64,000 bases of DNA from positions 372,001 through 436,000 of the forward strand of contig JASCOD010000002.1 of the NCBI GenBank assembly GCA_029959615.1. Reading direction: 5' to 3'. Made by a program: the position numbers and the translations under genes. Below are positions 8,843 to 17,508 of this stretch, piece by piece (positions within the stretch are counted from its first letter, which is position 1; every line of letters starts with the position of its first letter). Source of the stretch: Flavobacteriaceae bacterium PS02338 (lineage in GTDB: Bacteria > Bacteroidota > Bacteroidia > Sphingobacteriales > Sphingobacteriaceae). The notes below the pieces were generated by a model that was given only the letters and a program-made list of their open reading frames with translations, had not been told where the DNA came from and made no database searches.

Positions 8843-10594
8843 TTAATAATTTAATACTTTAATTTCTGTACGCCTATTGGCTTGATGTTCCTCGTCAGAA
8901 CAATTTACACCATTTGCACAGCGATTAAGCAATTTCGTTTCTCCATATCCCTTAGCTGTTAGTCTGTTAGCAGCAATACCATTAGCTACTAAATACTTCA
9001 CAGCGGCTTCTGCACGTTGTTGAGACAGTTTTCTATTGTAGGCATCGTTGCCACGACTGTCTGTATGTGAAGAGAGTTCAATTTTTAATGATGGGTTTTG
9101 TTTCAAGATCGAAACCACATTGTCTAAGATAATTGCTGCATCTGAACGAATGTTTGACTTGTCGAAATCGTACAAAATGTTTTTCAATACCCATTGGCTA
9201 CCAGCTGCCAATTCACAAACACCTAATTTCAAGGTTACATAAAGTGTTTTGCTACGATCTAAACCTTTGGTGGTAATCAATTCTGTTTGTGAGTAGCGAC
9301 CTTGGTGATTAGCAACTACGGTAAAGTCTGATTGGGCATCTAACTGATATATGAATTTACCTTGTACATCAGAAATTTGACCAATGTTGTTTTTGGTTAT
9401 GGTGTTGGTTAAAACAGTGTTGATACTGGCTAAATTAGTGCCCTTCACACAATCAAATGTTTCTCCAACTAAGGTAAATCTGGGGTCATCATGATAGATT
9501 TCTTTGAAAATCACCGCAGAACTAGTTTTGAAATCTTCTTCAGTTAAGGTAAGTAGCGTAGTTTTGATGCCATTTTTATCACCTACAATTTGGTAGTTGC
9601 CGGGTGAAGCACTAGCTATTTTTTGGGCTTGCCCATTCACATCTGTGATTGATTTTTCAGCTAAAGCCCCACCATTTACGCTAACGGTCACACCACTTAG
9701 CGCTAAACCGGTTTGTTTATCTTTAACCACAATTTGTAAGTCCTTTTTATTTATTTGAGGCTTAATAGCTGCAACTATAGGCTCGGTTTTAATGGGTTCG
9801 GTCGTTTTTTTAGATTTTCCGAATACGAATTTTATACCTGCACCGGCGTTAATACTTTGATGTAATGTGTTTTCTCGTACATTAACCTCATTGTAGTGGT
9901 CTAATATGCCATTTTTAACACCGATAGCTGGGTCTATTGGCGTATGTTCAACACTTCTTTCAATGGTAAATCGGCTTGGTTTATTTCCAAAACTCATACC
10001 AAAGGTTTGTACATAATCTGCATGGGCGAACAATGCAATTCTTGGACTGATCATATAATTTAAACGTAAACCTCCAACACCTGCCCAGCTATTAGCTTTA
10101 TTGCTGGCATCATTAACGGTGAATTTAGTGTTGTGATTAAAGGTGCCTAAAGCATTGCGATAGGTTAGCGTGGTGGTGTATTCTGGGAAATTCTGCATCA
10201 TTACACCGCCGCGTAAATAAAGTTCGGCCTGAAATGCATTTTTGGTAAATTTATAGGTAGGACCAAAAGTGAATAGGTAATCTTGGAACCTTTTGCTGTT
10301 TTTGTAATCTGTGCCAATATAACCGTTGGCAAATTTTACACTATCTGCAGTGTTGATCCCATTCTGTATAAAACGGGCATCGATCCCTAAACCAAATTTA
10401 TTGCCTTTGAAATATTTGTCTATAAACAAACCTGAGTGAAAGCCTAATTTGGTATCTCCAATTTTTTTGTACTTATCTACCGGTTGACTAATTCCTCCTT
10501 GTAGACCTATTTGAAAATCTCCGCTTGGCTTTTCTTGAGCGGCTGCTAAAAATGTAAATCCTAGTAACATTAATGCAAGTGAAAATCTTTTCAT
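8843..10594 (-). CDS. OmpA-family outer membrane protein with beta-barrel and carboxypeptidase-like domain
   Basis: 583 residues with a signal peptide ending near FLAAAQ. Residues 25 to 260 look like an outer-membrane beta-barrel of alternating aromatic strands. A regulatory-like domain follows around 285-345 (LSGVTVSVNGG, NGQAQKIASASPGNYQIVG). The last 110 residues are an OmpA peptidoglycan-binding domain: LYDFDKSNIRSDA, then SHTDSRGNDAYNRKLSQQRA and RLTAKGYGE. The protein probably ties the outer membrane to peptidoglycan. It is monocistronic by position. Confidence 0.9.
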   Translation of the reverse strand: MKRFSLALMLLGFTFLAAAQEKPSGDFQIGLQGGISQPVDKYKKIGDTKLGFHSGLFIDKYFKGNKFGLGIDARFIQNGINTADSVKFANGYIGTDYKNSKRFQDYLFTFGPTYKFTKNAFQAELYLRGGVMMQNFPEYTTTLTYRNALGTFNHNTKFTVNDASNKANSWAGVGGLRLNYMISPRIALFAHADYVQTFGMSFGNKPSRFTIERSVEHTPIDPAIGVKNGILDHYNEVNVRENTLHQSINAGAGIKFVFGKSKKTTEPIKTEPIVAAIKPQINKKDLQIVVKDKQTGLALSGVTVSVNGGALAEKSITDVNGQAQKIASASPGNYQIVGDKNGIKTTLLTLTEEDFKTSSAVIFKEIYHDDPRFTLVGETFDCVKGTNLASINTVLTNTITKNNIGQISDVQGKFIYQLDAQSDFTVVANHQGRYSQTELITTKGLDRSKTLYVTLKLGVCELAAGSQWVLKNILYDFDKSNIRSDAAIILDNVVSILKQNPSLKIELSSHTDSRGNDAYNRKLSQQRAEAAVKYLVANGIAANRLTAKGYGETKLLNRCANGVNCSDEEHQANRRTEIKVLNY

Positions 10595-10741
10595 AACTTC
10601 TTATTTTTCGTTTAACATTCTGTTCTAAACTTGTCGCCGATACAGGCGATGTTTAATTGCTAATCAATAAGAAATGAAAAATGTTACCTCATGTTGAAGT
10701 GAAACATATATGTTAAAGGATTAAATGTTGGTTTTTGGGGC

Positions 10742-11803
10742 CTAGAAGTTATATTTTTTCTTCCAGATAAATCCATCTAATAAATAGTGTGTTGCTTGAG
10801 GCACTACCAAAAGAGGTACAATTAAATTGAGTAGTAATTTGTCGTTTACCTCTGGGAGAAAAGAAAAAGGCTTAAATACTTCTTGATGTTCGTTCCAAAC
10901 CATACTATCCCACATACCTTCTTCAAGGTAGGCAAACAGCATGATCGCCATAAAAAAGAATAAAAAACCATATTTTCCGAATGCAATTTTGTATAAAGCT
11001 GTATTATTTAGTTGGATGTTGTAGTTTCTCTTTTTTTCGAAAAACCAAATGAGTGCCATGTAAGGAATGCCGTGAGAGACTACATTTAGTAAGGTGAAAA
11101 TTAAGTCGCCATTGAAATATACTATGCCAAAATACCATGATAAGCAGGTTCCCAGAATTAAGACATTTTTAGGAAGATTAAAATATCTTAATTTTATAGA
11201 TGTAATGATTTCTTTGAATACATATAAACAGATAATAACGAAATAAAGTATCGTTGCTATCGCCAGTAAATTTTCATTTTGATAGCTAATAAAATCTCCA
11301 GCTACAAACCAATTGAAACCTCTGGTTCCTTCTAAATGCCAAAAAGCAATTGGATATAAAGTAGCTGTATAAATGGTAATGGTGTCAATCCAAATATTCC
11401 ATCTATTGTTGCCATCTTTTCTCTTGTATAGCTTCATGAAACCATACTGTTGTCTAATGAAATGATAGACAGCTAGGTAAGCTAAAATCCGCCAAAACCA
11501 TAAACCATCTAAACTGTAAATCAAGATGCCGAGTAAATAACAAATTATAGGAATGGCTATCAGTAATAGACGATTATTAACAAGGTTGTTTTTATTTAAG
11601 TAAGTTCGGTATAAAGTACTATAAACATGGGCTACATCGATAAAGACTACCAAAATTACCCAATACGCTACAGACATTCCTTCTGCTTGTTGAAATTCTG
11701 CTGGAAAAAGTGCGATTAACAATAAGCAAGCGAAGGGAGGAAATAGGATGAAGATCCAATCTTTCCATACGGAATGGAGCCAAGGTTGCTTATAGTCTAT
11801 CAT
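10742..11803 (-). CDS. Polytopic membrane protein with conserved-looking histidines, last gene of the polyamine-type operon
   Basis: 353 residues and about eight hydrophobic helices. I do not recognise a named family. Histidines lie in or beside helices: DVAH (59), YHFIRQQYG (114), SHGIPY (244) and THYLLDG (339). This spacing recalls metal-binding membrane enzymes, but that is inference. Its ATG overlaps the stop of the flavoprotein gene by 4 bases, so translation is probably coupled. As the last gene of an operon with SpeD-like and aminopropyltransferase genes, it may act on or transport a polyamine-linked product. Confidence 0.6.
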   Translation of the reverse strand: MIDYKQPWLHSVWKDWIFILFPPFACLLLIALFPAEFQQAEGMSVAYWVILVVFIDVAHVYSTLYRTYLNKNNLVNNRLLLIAIPIICYLLGILIYSLDGLWFWRILAYLAVYHFIRQQYGFMKLYKRKDGNNRWNIWIDTITIYTATLYPIAFWHLEGTRGFNWFVAGDFISYQNENLLAIATILYFVIICLYVFKEIITSIKLRYFNLPKNVLILGTCLSWYFGIVYFNGDLIFTLLNVVSHGIPYMALIWFFEKKRNYNIQLNNTALYKIAFGKYGFLFFFMAIMLFAYLEEGMWDSMVWNEHQEVFKPFSFLPEVNDKLLLNLIVPLLVVPQATHYLLDGFIWKKKYNF

Positions 11804-13452
11804 TTGTTCAGGACTTCTTTTGCGGCACGAATACCTTGATGAAATGCTTCTTCAAAAATAGAAATACCACTCAGGTCGGTGTGAGCGAAGTATATTTTAT
11901 TATTGATAGGCTTTTGGGCTGCTTCTAGGTTTTTACCAAATATGAGGTCTGGATTGGGTGAAATCATTCCATGTCCCCAAACCCACAAATCGATCTGTTT
12001 AATAGCCTGATCTATTTCTGGGTGTATGTATCGAAGCTCGGGCATAATGATGTCCAACCACTGTTCATAAGTTCTAGTATAGGCCGCTAGTCTAGCAATG
12101 GTAGGCTCGAAATCGCACAATGGTAAGTAGTAAGTTAGCACCTTTTCCTTATTTGAAAGACTGATATTTTGATGCGTAGCATTTACGTAGCCAACAGAAG
12201 GGGTGTTATAAGCCACGTTATCCCAACACAAATCCATTCCTTTAGAATTTGGCAGCTGATCAACGGTGATATTCGCAATTAGCCAAGGTGAATAGGACAG
12301 TTTTTTGTAATCGAAATTCGGTCGCTGTAAGTTCTTTAAAAGCTTATCGTTAACATATTGTGGCGTAGCCATAATGATTTTTTCCGCAATAATATAACTG
12401 CTTTGCTTAGTTTGAGTATCATAAACCCAAGCTTGTAACTTACCATCTAAAGCTTCGCTAATACTGTAACAAACTGTCGATGTGGTAATGTTTGCCTTAA
12501 GTTTTTCCGCCATTTTTTCAGCAAGCCAACCATTTCCCTTCGACCAAGTTAAAACTGCATTATCTTCTGCATTCGCAGCTTTACCTCGTCTACTGGCAAA
12601 ATAGTGTAAACCAGCCCATGCAGAAATCTTATCTATTTTTTGTCCATAATCATCTTTACAGGCATAATTAAGATACCAAAGTAAATAAGGAGAATTGTAA
12701 CCCTTTTCTTCTAAATAGCTTTTAAATGAAATTCGGTCTAATTGTGTAAAGCTTCTATCTTTCGAAGAATTGATAACAGGTATGTTGAATACATATTTAT
12801 CGTCTTTGCCTTTGGTATGCTTTAGGACTTCCACTTCCTTAAGGAATCTTCTGATTTGTTCTTTATCTTTTTGTGGTACGCCAAAGTCGGGTATCAGACC
12901 TTCTTGCCATTCTCCGTTAATTAGTAAACGTTCCTCGGGGTCGAAAGTAAGATAATAATCATTGTAGTAAGGTAGTTCGCCTTCGTTATGGGTAATTACA
13001 TTAATCTCTTTGAAAAAATCTATTAGTAATTGGTCATCGGTATTAGCAATAGTTGTGTAGTGTGCACCAACAGGGTAAGATGAGATTTGGTTTGCCCCAT
13101 AATGAGAATTACCACCAGTATGTTTTTCTAACTCCAATATCTCGAAATCCGTTTCACCATTTTTTTGAAGCCATCTCGCAGCCGACAAACCACTGATGCC
13201 AGAACCTATGATTAAAACCTTTACATTTCTATTATTGGTGGGTTTAGGTATTGCGATTTTATCTCTTAAAATATGTCCTGCTGCTGCATTAGGACCAGTT
13301 AAAGTACCAGAGAAATCATATGCTTTTGATTTGATTTTTTTGATGCAGCCGTCAAGTAAAATACCTCCAGTAACTAAGCCCAATCTGATTAAAAATGAGC
13401 GGCGTTGAATGTAACTTGATAATACCGTTTTATAAGATTGCCGACCACTCAT
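11800..13452 (-). CDS. Exported flavin amine-oxidase-like protein (NAD(P)/FAD-binding)
   Basis: 550 residues from the ATG at 13452; a TTG two codons upstream is less likely. The N-terminus has a twin-arginine motif (QRRSFLIRLGL) and then LLDGC with Cys36, so export by Tat and lipid anchoring are both possible. The FAD-binding fold follows (VLIIGSGISGLSAARWLQ, then EILELEKHTGGN), and ISIFEEAFHQGIRAA closes it, as in flavin-containing amine oxidases. The gene overlaps the upstream aminopropyltransferase gene by 23 bases and the downstream membrane protein gene by 4. An amine or polyamine substrate is inferred from the operon only. Confidence 0.75.
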   Translation of the reverse strand: MSGRQSYKTVLSSYIQRRSFLIRLGLVTGGILLDGCIKKIKSKAYDFSGTLTGPNAAAGHILRDKIAIPKPTNNRNVKVLIIGSGISGLSAARWLQKNGETDFEILELEKHTGGNSHYGANQISSYPVGAHYTTIANTDDQLLIDFFKEINVITHNEGELPYYNDYYLTFDPEERLLINGEWQEGLIPDFGVPQKDKEQIRRFLKEVEVLKHTKGKDDKYVFNIPVINSSKDRSFTQLDRISFKSYLEEKGYNSPYLLWYLNYACKDDYGQKIDKISAWAGLHYFASRRGKAANAEDNAVLTWSKGNGWLAEKMAEKLKANITTSTVCYSISEALDGKLQAWVYDTQTKQSSYIIAEKIIMATPQYVNDKLLKNLQRPNFDYKKLSYSPWLIANITVDQLPNSKGMDLCWDNVAYNTPSVGYVNATHQNISLSNKEKVLTYYLPLCDFEPTIARLAAYTRTYEQWLDIIMPELRYIHPEIDQAIKQIDLWVWGHGMISPNPDLIFGKNLEAAQKPINNKIYFAHTDLSGISIFEEAFHQGIRAAKEVLNK

Positions 13453-14941
13453 CTTCAAAATACTTCACTAAAATTTGATTGTTCAGCTTGTTTACTTCCG
13501 TTTCTACTTTCGCCATATCTTTTGGGAAATGCAGCATTAAATCGAAGCTTCCTTTAGAGATAAACCTAAGTCCTGAGATATAAGACTGAGGCTTTTTGTA
13601 CTTGTGGTCTGGGTGCATTGCCATGATGTATCCCCACTCACCAAAAGAAGGGACGTAGTTGTGGTAGGGAACAGTTTTAAATTCTGCACTTTCTAAAGTT
13701 TTGTTTACCGTCCAAAATGATTTGGGAGCAATGTAAGGTGAGGTCGATTGGACTACCATAAGCCCCTGAGGAGCGAGTAGTTCTTTCATCACCTTATAGA
13801 AAGAATTGGTGTAGAGTTTCCCAACTGCATAATTAGAAGGGTCAGGAAAATCAATCACAATGAAATCGTATTTCTTTTGCTGTGTTTTTACCCAGCTAAA
13901 AGCGTCGGTATTAATAATTTTTACTTTGGGAGATAGCAAAGAGCTGTTGTTTAGCTTTACTAACATCTGGTTAGATTGAAATAGGGAGGTCATTCCGTGA
14001 TCTAGATCTACCAATGTGATATTGCTTACCTGCGGATATTTCAAGATTTCTCGAACAGCCAACCCATCGCCGCCACCCAGAACTAACACTTCTTTTGCAT
14101 TTGGAAGTGCTTGTAATGCTGGATGAACTAAAGCTTCATGATACCTGTATTCGTCATCAGAACTAAACTGCAGGTTGCCGTTTAAGAACAGCCTGAGCAC
14201 TTTGTTCTTTTTGGTAAGTACAATACGTTGATAGGGGGTGCTTTTGGAGTAAATGATGGTATCGCTAAAAGCCATGTTCTCCGAAAAACTGGTGATTTTG
14301 TCAGCATAGATGAAGCCGGCAGCTAAAACCAAAATGCTGATGATAGATGCATTTCGAAGATATCCTGCTGCTTTAATTTCCTTTGCAAAACTAATACAGA
14401 CGATCAATGCCACGCTTACATTTAAAATACCAAATAAATAAGCAGTTTTAACCAAACCTAGGTAAGGAATTAATAATAAAGGGAAGATGAGCGAAGCCAG
14501 TAACGCACCTATGTAATCGAAGGTAAATACTTTGGAAACCAGATCTTTAAACTCAAATCGATTTTGGAGGATACGCATCAGTAAGGGGATTTCCAGACCA
14601 ACGAGAATTCCCGTTAAACTTACCAATCCATAAAGCACAATTCTGAAAGAAGCGATGCTCTCGAAAATAAGGAATAGGATACTAGCGCTAAATCCACCTA
14701 CTAAGCCAACCAGTATCTCTATCTGTATAAACCAAGAAAGGATGTTTTTATCAAAGTATTTGGATAGCCAAGAACCTATGCCCATTGAAAATAGGTACAG
14801 TCCAATAATGGTCGAAAACTGGGTTACAGAATCGCCCAAAAGGTAACTTGCCAAGGTACCTGCAATGAGTTCGTAAATCAACCCACAAGTAGCGACAACA
14901 AATACAGAAATGAGAAGTAAAGCAGGTAGTTTTTTGTTCAT
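13430..14941 (-). CDS. Membrane-bound polyamine aminopropyltransferase (spermidine-synthase type)
   Basis: 503 residues. Residues 1-215 hold about seven membrane helices. Residues 235-500 are a spermidine-synthase domain: LNGNLQFSSDDEYRYHEALV, the nucleotide motif VLVLGGGDGLAVREIL (GGGDG at 289-293), VDLDHG and the catalytic-loop region VIDFPDPSNYAVGKLYTNSF. Soluble relatives move an aminopropyl group from decarboxylated SAM to putrescine. The fused membrane part suggests work at the inner membrane. The SpeD homologue that could supply decarboxylated SAM is four genes upstream in the same operon. The start follows the DUF350 stop by 2 bases. Confidence 0.88.
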   Translation of the reverse strand: MNKKLPALLLISVFVVATCGLIYELIAGTLASYLLGDSVTQFSTIIGLYLFSMGIGSWLSKYFDKNILSWFIQIEILVGLVGGFSASILFLIFESIASFRIVLYGLVSLTGILVGLEIPLLMRILQNRFEFKDLVSKVFTFDYIGALLASLIFPLLLIPYLGLVKTAYLFGILNVSVALIVCISFAKEIKAAGYLRNASIISILVLAAGFIYADKITSFSENMAFSDTIIYSKSTPYQRIVLTKKNKVLRLFLNGNLQFSSDDEYRYHEALVHPALQALPNAKEVLVLGGGDGLAVREILKYPQVSNITLVDLDHGMTSLFQSNQMLVKLNNSSLLSPKVKIINTDAFSWVKTQQKKYDFIVIDFPDPSNYAVGKLYTNSFYKVMKELLAPQGLMVVQSTSPYIAPKSFWTVNKTLESAEFKTVPYHNYVPSFGEWGYIMAMHPDHKYKKPQSYISGLRFISKGSFDLMLHFPKDMAKVETEVNKLNNQILVKYFEDEWSAIL

Positions 14942-14943
14942 GC

Positions 14944-15168
14944 CTAACTATGTATTGCCGAGCTAATAATAATGGCAATTGCAATAATAAAGGCAGCAAA
15001 AACAATAGCCAGTGCTTTGTTCTGTTTGTCAAGTATCTCTTTCCAAAGGTTTTCAGGAGTAATTCTTTCAATTATCCAGAAAGAAACAAATAGTACAAGT
15101 ATCCCGATGAATGAATACACTACGGATGCAATAATGTACTTGATATTGATTAATTCATTTAAGCTCAT
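14944..15168 (-). CDS. DUF350 small membrane protein
   Basis: 74 residues with two hydrophobic helices (YIIASVVYSFIGILVLFVSF and KALAIVFAAFIIAIAIIIS), the form of DUF350 proteins (YjfL type). Members are often found near membrane-stress and polyamine or glutathionylspermidine-type genes; function is not established. It sits 7 bases after the 58-residue peptide gene and 2 before the aminopropyltransferase gene, so it is surely part of the same operon. Confidence 0.85.
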   Translation of the reverse strand: MSLNELINIKYIIASVVYSFIGILVLFVSFWIIERITPENLWKEILDKQNKALAIVFAAFIIAIAIIISSAIHS

Positions 15169-15175
15169 TATATTT

Positions 15176-15352
15176 TTATTTATGGTAAAATCTGTTTACA
15201 TATCCAGAACGGCCTCTAGCGCCATTATATTCTGTGTTTTTTTCTACTTTATCGTTATAAAATGCATAGCCGTTCCATAAGCTAAAAGCATAAGCCCCTA
15301 TAGCGATAGCCATCAGAATGAGATAAAATCTTATAGCTTTAATTTTTATCAT
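15176..15352 (-). CDS. 58-residue membrane peptide within the polyamine-type operon
   Basis: A short open frame of 58 codons from ATG (15350-15352) to TAA (15176-15178). It begins MIKIKAIRFYLILMAIAIGA, one hydrophobic helix after a basic start, and ends with a basic, glycine-rich tail (ARGRSGYVNRFYHK). It fills the gap between DUF4178 (3 bases upstream) and DUF350 (7 bases downstream) almost exactly, which argues strongly that it is real. No known family was recognised. It is probably a single-pass membrane component of the same system. Confidence 0.75.
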   Translation of the reverse strand: MIKIKAIRFYLILMAIAIGAYAFSLWNGYAFYNDKVEKNTEYNGARGRSGYVNRFYHK

Positions 15353-15355
15353 AAC

Positions 15356-16660
15356 TTAACTTACAAAAGGTGAATAGTTACTATTGTCCCAACGCTTTTT
15401 TTCAAAATTCCTCATTCTATACCAGCAATAAGCAGGGTATAAACAAAGCGCTAAGCAGGTTAATAAAGTATTGCGCCACATACTGGCATTTGCTGTCACT
15501 TTAATTAACAATATATCCCTGTTAGGGTCTCCTGAGTAAGGGTAGATGTTAATGTGGTATTTACCTTTTGGTATGTTGGATAGCATCACTTCCGCATATC
15601 TTTCACCTTCAGACCAGCTTGCACCATCCTCATATCCAGAATAGTATTCAAAGCCTTTGGACACTTCCCATGTACGATTATCTAGTTCGTTAACTAATAC
15701 CATCGACGCTTCTAGCCAGTTATCAGTAACTGCTGAGCTAATGTAAAATTCTAAATTTGAAGAGTTATCTGTTATTTCAAAACTTGGTGTAGCAAATGAT
15801 TTGATTGTATTGTTCCCATTTACTTCATTGTGTGCTAGCTGAAAACTCTCGTAAAATAATTCCTTTTCTGGCTTAAGATATCCAATTAACAGATGTATAA
15901 GTAACACACCTATAATTGCTAGACCAGTTATTGTAAATAGCGAATTCCATCTATCTAAATACTTGGACGGTTGTATGGCACCAATTCCTATTCTATTAGG
16001 AAATGTATTTACGTCAATCTTAAAAGCCTCTGCAATTTTTTTAGGTTCTAAGTATTCTCCTAAATAATAAATGAACTTTTGTCCTTGCTTTTCTTTTACA
16101 AGCATAAAAGGTGCACTTACAAATTCAACAGCCTTGATTTTTGTGGTTAATATATCTTCTCCAAATTCACCAACTGCTGCAATTGTTTCAGGAGTATATT
16201 TATTAAACAGGTGAAAGTCTGAATTTAGATATCGCACGTTAGTGCTGTGGCCATCAGTTAAATCTGCCAAGTCTGTAAAAAACTCCCTGCCCTTAATTAT
16301 GCTCCAGTGTCCATCAAATTCTGAAAGAGTTGCATAACCTTTTTTGTAGCTAAATAATATATACTCACGCCATTTATAGGAGGTGCCTTTCTCTCTCTTT
16401 TCTAAATAAGCAATTACTTTGAACTCCTCCTCATCAATAATACCAATAGCATCAACTTTAATTACAGGCGTAAATTCTAATTTATTTAATGTTCTTTTTA
16501 ATTGAAATTCGTTACCTATTGTATGCTCTAAATATGCATTACAGGCTGGACATATCATAAAATCACAATCGGCTAGATGATGGACATTGATTTCCTTTGC
16601 ACATTGTTTACAATTAACATAAATAGTGGCAGGGAATGAAGAGAGGCTTAGCGTTGTCAT
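15356..16660 (-). CDS. DUF4178 protein with N-terminal zinc ribbon and two membrane segments
   Basis: 434 residues. A zinc-ribbon-like pair, NCKQC (Cys17, Cys20) and ICPAC (Cys37, Cys40), opens the protein. A DUF4178-like region follows (IGIIDEEEFKVIAYLEKREKG, with YKWREYILFS). One membrane helix lies near residue 245 (TITGLAIIGVLLIHLLIGYL), then a domain of about 130 residues that seems to face the other side, then a last helix near the C-terminus. DUF4178 genes commonly sit beside DUF350 and aminopropyltransferase genes. Its start shares one base with the speD-like stop, which implies coupled translation. Confidence 0.8.
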   Translation of the reverse strand: MTTLSLSSFPATIYVNCKQCAKEINVHHLADCDFMICPACNAYLEHTIGNEFQLKRTLNKLEFTPVIKVDAIGIIDEEEFKVIAYLEKREKGTSYKWREYILFSYKKGYATLSEFDGHWSIIKGREFFTDLADLTDGHSTNVRYLNSDFHLFNKYTPETIAAVGEFGEDILTTKIKAVEFVSAPFMLVKEKQGQKFIYYLGEYLEPKKIAEAFKIDVNTFPNRIGIGAIQPSKYLDRWNSLFTITGLAIIGVLLIHLLIGYLKPEKELFYESFQLAHNEVNGNNTIKSFATPSFEITDNSSNLEFYISSAVTDNWLEASMVLVNELDNRTWEVSKGFEYYSGYEDGASWSEGERYAEVMLSNIPKGKYHINIYPYSGDPNRDILLIKVTANASMWRNTLLTCLALCLYPAYCWYRMRNFEKKRWDNSNYSPFVS

Positions 16661-17034
16661 TAGCGAATGATTTCGTTTTTCTGCTTTTCAACGCCTTCGA
16701 AAAAGGATAGCACAGACTTGTAGATATTCTTTACTTTTTCACTATTGTCTTGTTTGTAATTTGACAGGAAAATATCAAAAGTAGCTAGCTCATATTCTGG
16801 CCAAGTATGTATAGAAATATGCGACTCAGTTAGACAAACCACAGCTGTAAAACCGCCATTTTCGAAGTCGTGGTAAACTTCGCCTACTTTTTCAAGGTTA
16901 TTTGAAGTGATTAATTCGTCAAATAGTTTTTTGCAATGACTAGAGTTAGAAAATAAATCGATTTTATTGGAAGAGAATTCCGATAAAATATGTAAACCAG
17001 GTTTGTATTTCATCAAGCGTTTGTAGTGCTTCAA
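16660..17034 (-). CDS. speD: SpeD-family pyruvoyl decarboxylase (S-adenosylmethionine decarboxylase homologue)
   Basis: 124 residues, the size of class 1B SpeD proenzymes. The self-cleavage site is visible as Glu70-Ser71 in LTESHISIHTWPEYELATFD; cleavage there would create the pyruvoyl group. His76 matches the processing His68 of the Thermotoga enzyme. The Cys83 position, the proton donor in decarboxylation, is Ser91 here (FDIFLSN). SpeD homologues that decarboxylate ornithine or arginine instead of SAM have been described, so the substrate is uncertain. It is the first gene of a seven-gene operon that includes an aminopropyltransferase, which favours SAM. Confidence 0.85.
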   Translation of the reverse strand: MKHYKRLMKYKPGLHILSEFSSNKIDLFSNSSHCKKLFDELITSNNLEKVGEVYHDFENGGFTAVVCLTESHISIHTWPEYELATFDIFLSNYKQDNSEKVKNIYKSVLSFFEGVEKQKNEIIR

Positions 17035-17508
17035 AAATAAACAATATTTTGAAATCTCAAAGTTATACTAAGTACGATTTTCTATACTAAATATATCTTT
17101 CAAAGTATTATACCACATTTCGTTGAGCTATGTGAATCAACAAGAAATGTTACCCTTTTCTCTTTTTTAGAAATAGAAATACTTTTAAGGACTAGGCTTA
17201 CATGTTGATGAAAATATATAGTTGCAGAATTTGAAGTTATGATGGATATGTTGGTTTTTTCAGTTGAAAAAGGTGTTTTAACCATAAAATAGATTTGATT
17301 AGTGAAAGGTTTGTTTGAAAGAAAAGAAATTTTATGTTTCTGAAGGTGCGAGTATGTATAATGTTGCATTAATTTGCTTTTAGTGGCGAAAACCAATACT
17401 AATTTTAACATTTTTTAACAAAAGATACCGATTTATGAGGTGGTTTGCGGAATTGTGCGTATATTGAATTGATAATCAACTAACAAACAACTAAACAATT
17501 CGTAAACT
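17035..17508. other. 474-bp intergenic region between the speD operon and the SusC gene
   Basis: Divergent upstream regions share this stretch. It contains the likely speD promoter (17058-17065) and the leader of the SusC gene, where TTTG (17444-17447) and TATATTGA (17460-17467) form only a weak promoter match. A 103-codon minus-strand frame at 17100-17411 has no gene-like features. I see no RNA gene. Confidence 0.6.
17058..17065 (-). promoter_or_regulatory. -7 box of the speD operon
   Basis: On the minus strand the sequence reads TAACTTTG, a full match to the Bacteroidota -7 consensus TAnnTTTG. Transcription would start near 17053, giving a 19-nt leader before the speD ATG. A -33 box is not clear. 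Confidence 0.6.

Noticed and set aside
14751..15071. 106-codon frame overlapping the aminopropyltransferase and DUF350 starts
   Set aside because: Out-of-frame overlap of two well-supported genes.
17100..17411. 103-codon minus-strand frame before the SusC gene
   Set aside because: It lies in the shared upstream region of two genes, is mostly Ser, Thr, Lys and Ile by AT-rich composition, and shows no motif or start signal.
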